A program made the position numbers and the translations under genes. The notes below the pieces were generated by a model. It was not told the DNA's origin. It worked only from the letters and a program-made list of their open reading frames with translations, and did no database searches. From Leifsonia sp. Leaf264 (lineage in GTDB: Bacteria; Actinomycetota; Actinomycetes; Actinomycetales; Microbacteriaceae), in NCBI RefSeq assembly GCF_001422325.1, contig NZ_LMMR01000001.1, forward strand, positions 497,256 through 561,255: 64,000 nucleotides of DNA, written 5' to 3'. Below, piece after piece: positions 10,013 to 16,228 of this stretch; the stretch's first letter is position 1, and each line of letters begins with the position of its first letter.

Positions 10013-10201
10013 ATGCGCAAGTACCTGTTCAACGGAGCCGTGATCGGAAGCGTCATCGGCGGCTGGTCTGTCGTGCAGCGCACCCGCAGTGGACCGCGCG
10101 ACTGGAAGCTCCTGCTCACCTGGATCACCTGGGGCCTCACCCTCGCCGTCGCCATCGGAACGGTCAAGGAGGAGTCCGACGCGAAGTCGATCGGCGACTG
10201 A
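10013..10201 (+). CDS. Small membrane protein, function unknown
   Basis: A 62-residue protein preceded by a good ribosome site (AAAGGGA, six bases before the ATG) and a TAGCGT-like -10 about 30 bases upstream. It has two short hydrophobic stretches, GAVIGSVIGGWSVV near the N-terminus and LLLTWITWGLTLAVAIGTV, with a basic segment between them (RTRSGPRDWK), so it probably spans the membrane twice with both ends on the same side. I do not recognise the family. It is too short to assign a role, and its neighbours do not help. Confidence 0.7.
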   Translation: MRKYLFNGAVIGSVIGGWSVVQRTRSGPRDWKLLLTWITWGLTLAVAIGTVKEESDAKSIGD

Positions 10202-10374
10202 TCCACGACCCGCGAACCCTTCACGATGCCGACACGAGCAGTTTTCGGCATCCGAACCCCGTCGATCCGCGGAAATCCGCTGATTCCGGCGTTTTCGCGC
10301 GGCGTGTCCCCCGCTCGCGCGGCTTGCGTTGAACGAGACTGTGGGTAGCATCCGCGGTACGAAAGGGCATCAGC

Positions 10375-10818
10375 ATGGCGAAGGGCACCGGAATGTTCCG
10401 GCGACGGAGGCACGATGCTCCTGTCGTGGCCAATTCCGTCCCCGAGCTCACCCCCGAGCAGGTCTTCGACCTGCTGAACAGCCGCCTCGCCGATGTGATC
10501 GGCGCGCACGGCAGCTGGACCATGGTTCGACGCACGGATGCCGACACCGACGAGATCTTCCACGCCATGCTCACGCACCAGGTCGCGTCGGAGCTGACGC
10601 AGGCGCTCCTGGCCGAGCGTTCCGCACTCCGCGGCGAGCCGGCCCCGCAGCCCGCAGCGTTGTCCTGGGTTCCCGCTCCGATCACCGAGTGGGCCGAGCG
10701 TGACGCCGTCGACATCGCCGAGGCTCCGATGAGCGAGCTCCTCGACACCACCGACACCGACGCGAACGAGATCGTTCCGGCGCGGCATGCCTCCGAGCAC
10801 GCCCGCCTCGTCGCCTGA
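10375..10818 (+). CDS. Hypothetical protein, 147 residues
   Basis: A soluble, acidic protein after a short basic N-terminus (KGTGMFRRRRHD). Residues 24-85 are predicted helical (LTPEQVFDLLNSRLADVIG, HAMLTHQVASELTQALL); the C-terminal half is Pro/Glu/Asp-rich and probably disordered. An AAAGGG ribosome site lies nine bases before the ATG. I do not recognise a family, and no catalytic motif is visible. It is probably transcribed alone; the biotin-uptake operon that follows has its own promoter region. Confidence 0.65.
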   Translation: MAKGTGMFRRRRHDAPVVANSVPELTPEQVFDLLNSRLADVIGAHGSWTMVRRTDADTDEIFHAMLTHQVASELTQALLAERSALRGEPAPQPAALSWVPAPITEWAERDAVDIAEAPMSELLDTTDTDANEIVPARHASEHARLVA

Positions 10819-10877
10819 CCTGATCCTTCCCTCCTGCAGGCCATCGCCGCGCCGCGCCGCCCCGGCGGTTCCGACGC

Positions 10878-10909
10878 GCGTACAAAATCCTGCCCGCGAT
10901 CTTGTACGC
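10878..10909. promoter_or_regulatory. Inverted repeat upstream of the biotin-uptake operon
   Basis: Arms GCGTACAAAATC (10878-10889) and GATCTTGTACGC (10898-10909) pair at 11 of 12 positions around an 8-base spacer, 90 bases upstream of bioY. Its AT-rich core stands out from the surrounding GC-rich DNA. It is a good candidate operator for a biotin-responsive repressor, though it matches neither the BirA consensus (TTGTAAACC...GGTTTACAA) nor the BioQ type that I know. Confidence 0.5.
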
Positions 10910-10998
10910 CGATCGCCGCGAGCGACCCCGGTGATTTCCTAGTCTGAGAGTCACCCGGTCGCGAATGATGCGGCCCTGACGCCCAACGGAGTTCGCCC

Positions 10999-11619
10999 AT
11001 GGCATCCGCCCGCATAACCGCCCGCGACATCGCCCAGATCGCCGTGTTCGCCGCGCTCATCGCAGCCCTCACCCTGCCGGGCTCCATTCCGACAGGCGCC
11101 CTCGGGCTGCCGATCACCCTGCAGACCCTCGGGGTCCTGCTCGCCGGCGCGATCATCGGCCCGCGCAACGGGACGCTGGCCGTCGTGGTCTACGTCGCCC
11201 TCGGCGCGATCGGGCTTCCGATCTACGCCGGCGGCACCGGCGGACTCGGCGTCCTGTTCGGTCCCACCGGCGGCTTCCTGTTCGGCTTCATCCTGTGCGC
11301 GTTCGTGGTGGGCTGGCTGACCGCTCGTCTGCTCCCCTCGTACCCGTTCTGGCCCGCGCTCGCGTTGACCGCCGTCGGCGGCATCCTCTCGGTCTACGTG
11401 ATCGGAGTGCCCTGGCTCTCCGTCACCACCAACACACCGATCGGGGCCGTCGCCGCGAGCATGGTGGCCTTCCTCCCCGGAGACATCATCAAGGTGCTCG
11501 TGACCGTCTCGGTCGCCAAGGCCGTGCACCGCGCCTGGCCCGGACTCATCACTCCCCGCCCGTGGCGGCGCAGCCGTGGCGCAGCGGCAGGCAGTTCCAC
11601 CGCAGCCGTCGACGCCTGA
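10999..11619 (+). CDS. bioY: Biotin transporter substrate-binding protein BioY
   Basis: A 206-residue membrane S-component of an ECF transporter that binds biotin. It has about six helices with the BioY hallmarks: ALTLPGSIPTGALGLPITLQTLGVLLAG (QT/LPITLQ region), the long GxxxGLPIYAGGTGGLGVLFGPTGGFLFGF stretch, and AAVALPFLPGD-type ending here as MVAFLPGDIIKVLV. It is followed after three bases by the ATPase and then the T-component, making a full BioMNY system. The start has an ACGGAG ribosome site. A palindrome upstream suggests biotin-dependent control. Confidence 0.95.
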   Translation: MASARITARDIAQIAVFAALIAALTLPGSIPTGALGLPITLQTLGVLLAGAIIGPRNGTLAVVVYVALGAIGLPIYAGGTGGLGVLFGPTGGFLFGFILCAFVVGWLTARLLPSYPFWPALALTAVGGILSVYVIGVPWLSVTTNTPIGAVAASMVAFLPGDIIKVLVTVSVAKAVHRAWPGLITPRPWRRSRGAAAGSSTAAVDA

Positions 11620-11622
11620 CGG

Positions 11623-12303
11623 ATGGGCGACATCCGCTTCGAGGGCGTCGGGCACAGCTTCGGCGACGAGGTCGTGCTCCAGCGCATCGACCTGCACCTC
11701 ACCGAGCAGCGCATCGGCGTCGTCGGCGCCAACGGGTCGGGCAAGTCCACCCTGGTGCGCCTGGTCAACGGACTGGTCACGCCACGATCGGGCCGGGTGC
11801 TCGTCGACGGGCAGGATGTGTCGAAGCACGCGCGAGAGGTGCGGCGCCGCGTGGGATTCGTGTTCACCAACCCCGACACGCAGATCGTCATGCCGACTGT
11901 GCGCGAGGACGTGGCCTTCAGCCTGCGTCGACTGAAGCTCCCTTCGGACGAGGCCGCTGCACGGGTCGACGCCGCACTCGAACGCTTCGGTCTGGAGGCT
12001 CTCGCCGACAGGGCCGCGCACAAGCTGTCTGGCGGGCAGAAGCAGCTCCTCGCCCTCGCGGCGGTGCTCGTCTCCGAGCCGTCGATCGTCATCGCCGATG
12101 AGCCAACCACCCTGCTCGACGGGCGGAATGCCCGCATCGTGACCGACTACCTCGACTCCCTCGACCAGCAGCTGATCGTGGTCACCCACCAGCTCGAGTT
12201 GCTCGAGCATGTCGACCGCGTGATCGTGATGGACGGCGGTCGCGTCGTCGCCGACGACGAACCGGCCGTCGCCCTCGATCTCTACAGGGCGTTGATCCGG
12301 TGA
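11623..12303 (+). CDS. bioM: Biotin ECF transporter ATPase BioM
   Basis: A 226-residue ABC ATPase energising biotin uptake with BioY and BioN. Visible motifs are Walker A GANGSGKSTL, Q-loop region FTNPDTQIVMPT (the NPDxQ variant typical of ECF ATPases), signature KLSGGQKQ, Walker B SIVIADEPTT and the switch histidine in VVTHQLELLE. Length is normal for a single-domain cytosolic ATPase. It starts three bases after bioY and overlaps bioN by four bases, so the three are co-translated. Confidence 0.94.
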   Translation: MGDIRFEGVGHSFGDEVVLQRIDLHLTEQRIGVVGANGSGKSTLVRLVNGLVTPRSGRVLVDGQDVSKHAREVRRRVGFVFTNPDTQIVMPTVREDVAFSLRRLKLPSDEAAARVDAALERFGLEALADRAAHKLSGGQKQLLALAAVLVSEPSIVIADEPTTLLDGRNARIVTDYLDSLDQQLIVVTHQLELLEHVDRVIVMDGGRVVADDEPAVALDLYRALIR

Positions 12304-12890
12304 ACGGCTTCTATCACCCCGGCAGATCGCTGCTGCACCGGATGCCGGCTGCCGCGAAGCTGTTGATCCTGGCCGTCGCGGTCACGGTCGTCGCGTTCCT
12401 CCGCTCTCCCGAGGCCCTCGGCATCGCCCTGACGATCACCGTCCTGCTGTACCTGATCGCGCGGATACCGCCCAGGCTCGCCGGCCGCGTGATCCTGCCC
12501 GTGTTCTGGGTGCTCCTTCTGGCTGTTCCCCTGAACGGCTGGCTGGTCGGATGGGAGTCCGCGTTGACCATGGGCATCCGCGTCGTGACTGTCGTGGCTC
12601 TCGCTGGGCTGTTCACCCTCACCACCACCGTCTCCGAGGTGCTCGGCGCCGTCGACACGCTCCTGAGGCCGCTTCCCCGCGTCGACGCCGATCGCGTCGG
12701 ACTGCTGCTCGCCCTCACCATCCGCGCCATCCCTCTGCTCGGCGAGATCGTGGGCTCGGTGCTGGAAGCCAGGCGGGCACGTGGCGTCGACCGTTCGCTG
12801 CGGGCCATCGCGGTGCCCGTCATCGTGCGCGCGCTGCAGTCCTCCGACGAGCTCGGCGATGCCCTCATCGCGCGCGGCGTCGACGACTGA
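12300..12890 (+). CDS. bioN: Biotin ECF transporter T-component BioN
   Basis: A 196-residue transmembrane coupling protein of the EcfT/CbiQ family that links BioY to the ATPase. The N-terminus has the family pattern YHPGRSLLHRMPAAAKLL, followed by about five helices; the coupling helices carry the A-R-x motif twice (LEARRARGVDR and DALIARGVDD). It starts with GTG overlapping the bioM stop. It ends seven bases short of the stop of the convergent MFS gene, leaving almost no room for a terminator. Confidence 0.92.
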   Translation: MNGFYHPGRSLLHRMPAAAKLLILAVAVTVVAFLRSPEALGIALTITVLLYLIARIPPRLAGRVILPVFWVLLLAVPLNGWLVGWESALTMGIRVVTVVALAGLFTLTTTVSEVLGAVDTLLRPLPRVDADRVGLLLALTIRAIPLLGEIVGSVLEARRARGVDRSLRAIAVPVIVRALQSSDELGDALIARGVDD

Positions 12891-12896
12891 ACGGCG

Positions 12897-14462
12897 TCAG
12901 CGCGCTCGACGCAGGCTCGTGGCCGCCACAATGGCCGCTCCCATCACCAGCGCGAAGCCGATCCAGGCCGTCAGGCCGACACCGCTGCCGAACGCCTCCG
13001 TGGCCGAGGCGAGCAGGGTGGCCGCGTCCGTCGAGGGAAGCTCCCCCGCGACCGACACGGCTCCGCCGAGGGTTTCGCCGGCCGCATGCCGCTGCGCGGC
13101 GTCGAGGACGGCGGGGAGCTCGACCGACGCCCGGTACGACGCCGTGAGGATCGTGCCGAGGATGGCCGTGCCGAGGACGGCGCCGACTTCGTAGGCCGTC
13201 TCGGAGACGGCGGATGCCGCACCGGCCTTCGCGGCCGGCGCATTCGCCAGGATGAGCTCGTTGGAGACGGTCTCCGCCGCGCCGATGCCGATGCCGAGCG
13301 CGACGAACGCGGCCCCGATGCCGATGGCGTCGATACGGCCACCGGTCAGCGCCACGCTCAGGTAGCCGCTCGCGGAGATCAGGAGCGCGACGGGCACCAG
13401 GCGCGACGGCCGCACGCGTCGGGCTATCGGCACGACGACCAGACCGGAGACGATCATCGCGATGAGCCCGGGAACGAGCACGAGGCCCGCCGTGAAGGGC
13501 GACAGGCCGAGCACGAGCTGCAGCTGCTGGGACACGAAGTAGAGTCCGCCGACCAAGGCGAGCACGCTCAACAGGTTCACCCCGATGGCGCCGCTGAACG
13601 AGCCGCGGCGGAACAGTTCCATGTCGATCATCGGGTTCGGGATGCGGTTCTGCCGACGCACGAACAGGAAGCCCGCGGTCAGTCCCACCAGCATCGAGCC
13701 GACGCCCAGCGCGTCGAGGCCGTGTTCGGCGATGCTCTTGATGCCGAACACGACGGGCACCATCGTCAGCAGCGAGAGCACGATGCTGAGGACGTCGATG
13801 CGGCCGGGGTTCGGGTCGCGGGACTCCGGCACGAGGATCGGAAGCAGCACCACGAGCGGCAGCAGCAACGGCACGGCCAGGAGGAAGACGCTCCCCCAGG
13901 CGAAGTGCTCGAGCAGGATGCCGCCGACGACAGGACCCAGCGCACTGCCGGCCGCGAAGCCCGTCGCCCAGATCGCGATGGCGAGCCGGCGCTCGTTGCG
14001 ATCGGTGAACACAGAACGCAGCAGCGACAGCGTCGACGGCATGAGCATCGCGCCGAAGAAACCGAGCAACGCGCGAGCCGCGATGAGCGACTCCCCGCTC
14101 TGCGCGAAGGCCGCGGCGACCGAGACGGCGCCGAAGCCGACGGACCCGATCAGGAGCAGCCGACGACGACCGATCCTGTCGCCGAGGCTGCCCATCGAGA
14201 CGAGGAGTCCGGCCAGCACCAGTGGGTACACGTCGATGATCCAGAGCAGCTGGACGCCGCTGGGCTGCAGGGCCTCCGAGATGGCCGGAAGGGCGAAGTT
14301 GAGCACGGTGTTGTCGATCGACACGAGCAGCACCGGGAGCATCAGGGCGGCGAGGGCGAACCAGCGTCGGCGGGATCCGCTGGTCGGGCTCGAGGTCTCG
14401 GGCTGGATGGCGACGGATGCCGTCGACGGTGATGCGCTCTGCGTGTTCATTCTTCTACTCAT
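12897..14462 (-). CDS. MFS drug exporter, DHA2 (14-helix) type
   Basis: A 521-residue proton-driven efflux protein. After a short Ser/Thr-rich cytosolic N-terminus it shows the DHA2 pattern: SIDNTVLNFALPAI in TM1, motif A GSLGDRIGRRRLLLIG after TM2, and motif C-like GSALGPVVGGILLEHFAW in TM5. About 14 helices fit its length, as in SmvA or LfrA. A TetR gene lies divergently at 14582 with a palindrome between them, so the two probably form a drug-induced efflux module. ATGs at 14462 and 14450 are both possible starts. Confidence 0.9.
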   Translation of the reverse strand: MSRRMNTQSASPSTASVAIQPETSSPTSGSRRRWFALAALMLPVLLVSIDNTVLNFALPAISEALQPSGVQLLWIIDVYPLVLAGLLVSMGSLGDRIGRRRLLLIGSVGFGAVSVAAAFAQSGESLIAARALLGFFGAMLMPSTLSLLRSVFTDRNERRLAIAIWATGFAAGSALGPVVGGILLEHFAWGSVFLLAVPLLLPLVVLLPILVPESRDPNPGRIDVLSIVLSLLTMVPVVFGIKSIAEHGLDALGVGSMLVGLTAGFLFVRRQNRIPNPMIDMELFRRGSFSGAIGVNLLSVLALVGGLYFVSQQLQLVLGLSPFTAGLVLVPGLIAMIVSGLVVVPIARRVRPSRLVPVALLISASGYLSVALTGGRIDAIGIGAAFVALGIGIGAAETVSNELILANAPAAKAGAASAVSETAYEVGAVLGTAILGTILTASYRASVELPAVLDAAQRHAAGETLGGAVSVAGELPSTDAATLLASATEAFGSGVGLTAWIGFALVMGAAIVAATSLRRAR

Positions 14463-14489
14463 GGTTCGTTTCGTGACTGATCTGTTTAG

Positions 14490-14509
14490 TGTACCGTCTA
14501 CCCGGTACA
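14490..14509. promoter_or_regulatory. Probable TetR operator between the MFS and tetR genes
   Basis: Arms TGTACCG (14490-14496) and CGGTACA (14503-14509) surround six bases in the divergent intergenic region, 28 bases from the MFS start. It is AT-richer than its surroundings and placed where it could block the MFS promoter. The repressor at 14582 is the natural candidate to bind it. Confidence 0.6.
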
Positions 14510-14581
14510 GTTGCCAGTCGCGGACGCGGTCCAGCGCCCGCGCCTCGGCCCCAGGCTCGAGCGATTGGTTACGATGGCGCC

Positions 14582-15124
14582 ATGGCCTCGACCACCCGCG
14601 ACCGCATCCTCGATGCCTTCCAGGATCTCCTCATCGATGGCGGCGAGCGTGCAGCCACCCTGGACGCCGTGTCGGCCGCGGCCGGAGTGTCCAAGGGCGG
14701 GCTGCTGTACCACTTCGCCTCGAAGGACGCTTTGGCCGTCGGACTCCTCGACCGGCTGCGGGTGCTGGCCGCCGTCGATGCCGAGGAGATCCGCACCGCG
14801 TCGTCAGGCGCCGTCGACCACCTGATCCGCAACTCCGTCGACACGGGCTCTCCCCTCGATCGCGCGATGATCGGGGCCTACCGCCTCGCCCAGGGCCGGC
14901 ACGAGGGTGCGAAGTCGGCCATCGCCACCGTGAACTCGGGCTGGCTCGAGGCCATCGAGGAGGCCGTGGGCGACCCGGCCGTGGCGCGCCTGATCATGCT
15001 CGTGAGCGATGGCCTGTACTACAACTCGGCCATCGCCGACGACGGGCTGGATGCATCCGTCGCTGTCCCGACCGACCTCGATGCCCTTCTGGCGGTCATC
15101 AGCCGACTCACGCCCGACGTCTGA
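14582..15124 (+). CDS. TetR-family regulator of the adjacent exporter
   Basis: A 180-residue regulator. Residues 5-55 form the helix-turn-helix domain (RDRILDAFQDLLIDGG, VSAAAGVSKGGLLYHFASKDAL); the remainder is the helical effector domain (TetR_C family similar to those with the GLLYHF signature). The start at MASTTRD is chosen because the reading frame upstream is not protein-like and overlaps the operator region. It is divergent from the MFS gene and probably represses it. Confidence 0.88.
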   Translation: MASTTRDRILDAFQDLLIDGGERAATLDAVSAAAGVSKGGLLYHFASKDALAVGLLDRLRVLAAVDAEEIRTASSGAVDHLIRNSVDTGSPLDRAMIGAYRLAQGRHEGAKSAIATVNSGWLEAIEEAVGDPAVARLIMLVSDGLYYNSAIADDGLDASVAVPTDLDALLAVISRLTPDV

Positions 15125-15178
15125 TCGGCCCGGGCTCGATCGAGCGTCAGGCGGCCGGCCCCGCCTGCACCGAGGGCG

Positions 15179-15262
15179 TCAGTCGCCGAGCTCTGCATCG
15201 GCGGCTGCGACGGCCGCGAGCTGCTCGGCGATCAGGACCGCCAGGTCGATCTGAGTCGTCAT
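15179..15262 (-). CDS. Possible 27-residue small protein
   Basis: A short frame reads MTTQIDLAVLIAEQLAAVAA plus ADAELGD, with a strong ribosome site GGGGGAGA five bases before the ATG. The predicted product is one amphipathic, Ala/Leu-rich helix. It lies alone in a 263-base gap and is too short to judge by composition. It could be a real small protein or a chance frame; no family is recognised. Confidence 0.35.
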   Translation of the reverse strand: MTTQIDLAVLIAEQLAAVAAADAELGD

Positions 15263-15387
15263 CGTCTCCCCCGTTCCACGGATCCCCCGACCCGCGTGGA
15301 TCGAGTATGCCCCCTGAGTGGGGGCTGAGGGAAGTGGCTGTTGGTGAACATTCAGTAGGTCCTCAGCGTGGACGGCGTCACGGACTC

Positions 15388-15633
15388 TCAGCGCGCCGGG
15401 CTGGCGGCTTCACCGTCTGACGACTCGGCACGGGCGATCGGACTGAACCGCGGCACGAGGACTCCGTCGTGCACGACCGACTCCGCGAACATGGCGGCCG
15501 GGCGCACCCAGAGCCGCCCGTCGGCCGAGGTGTACACGACGACCCGCTCCTCGGTCTCCGAGTCCGTCGCCTCGCCCACCACCTCGTACAGACCGCCCTT
15601 GAAATGGCGGTACAGTCCCGCTTCGATCATCAT
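15388..15633 (-). CDS. DUF1653 domain protein
   Basis: An 81-residue protein whose first 50 residues match the DUF1653 pattern: GLYRHFKGGLYEVVGEATDSET..., the YTS turn, LWVRPAAMFAESV. DUF1653 proteins are small beta-barrel-like cytosolic proteins of unknown role, normally about 70 residues, so this one is complete with an acidic tail. It is probably a single-gene unit ahead of the P-type ATPase operon end. Confidence 0.8.
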   Translation of the reverse strand: MMIEAGLYRHFKGGLYEVVGEATDSETEERVVVYTSADGRLWVRPAAMFAESVVHDGVLVPRFSPIARAESSDGEAASPAR

Positions 15634-15718
15634 GCCCTCCGTCGAGTTGCCTCCACGCTATCGCGCGGACTGGGGAGTGCCTCGACCGCGGAATCACCGT
15701 CGGATGCAGCGTACAGAC

Positions 15719-16228
15719 CTAGTGCGGGACGAGCACCTTCAACAGGATGAGCGCACCGCCGAACGATGCCGTGATCAGGGCACCGAGCACTCGGGCCGTC
15801 CAGTGCGAACTCCAGCGGGCGACCGCGATCCAGCCGAGGGCGCCGAGCAGCACGGTGTTCGCGATCAGGGCGAGCCAGATGGCGGTCCTGTCCTCAACCA
15901 CATCCGTCGTGCCGAGGGTGAGGATCGCGATGGGGATCACGCTGGCGGCCAGCAGACCGGAGGACTGCTTGATCGCGGCGAGCAGGCTCGCACGGATGCC
16001 CGATTGCCCAGCACTCGCGGCGAGCCGAGCGAGAGTGTCGGCATACACGTGGGCGGCGAAGAAGATGAGCACCGTGACGATGACCGTGATCAACGCATCG
16101 ACCGAGGTGCCCGTCGTCGTGCCGCTCAAGACGATCATGCCCGACACGAGGATGAGGCCGTAAACGGCCTCCTCCGTCGTGAGGATGCGCTGGAGTCGTG
16201 GTGTGAGGCCGATCTGCTCGTCGGTCAT
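15719..16228 (-). CDS. Membrane protein coupled to the P-type ATPase
   Basis: A 169-residue protein with about five hydrophobic segments (YGLILVSGMIVLSGTT, ALITVIVTVLIFFAAHVYADTL, a pair around SGLLAASVIPIAILTLG, WLALIANTVLLGALGWIAV, and VLGALITASFGGALILLKVL). The ATG at 16228 overlaps the ATPase stop by four bases, so they are translated together. I do not recognise a named family. The histidine and aspartate in AAHVYADT sit inside a helix and could be functional. A role as accessory or sensor subunit of the ATPase is inference. Confidence 0.75.
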   Translation of the reverse strand: MTDEQIGLTPRLQRILTTEEAVYGLILVSGMIVLSGTTTGTSVDALITVIVTVLIFFAAHVYADTLARLAASAGQSGIRASLLAAIKQSSGLLAASVIPIAILTLGTTDVVEDRTAIWLALIANTVLLGALGWIAVARWSSHWTARVLGALITASFGGALILLKVLVPH

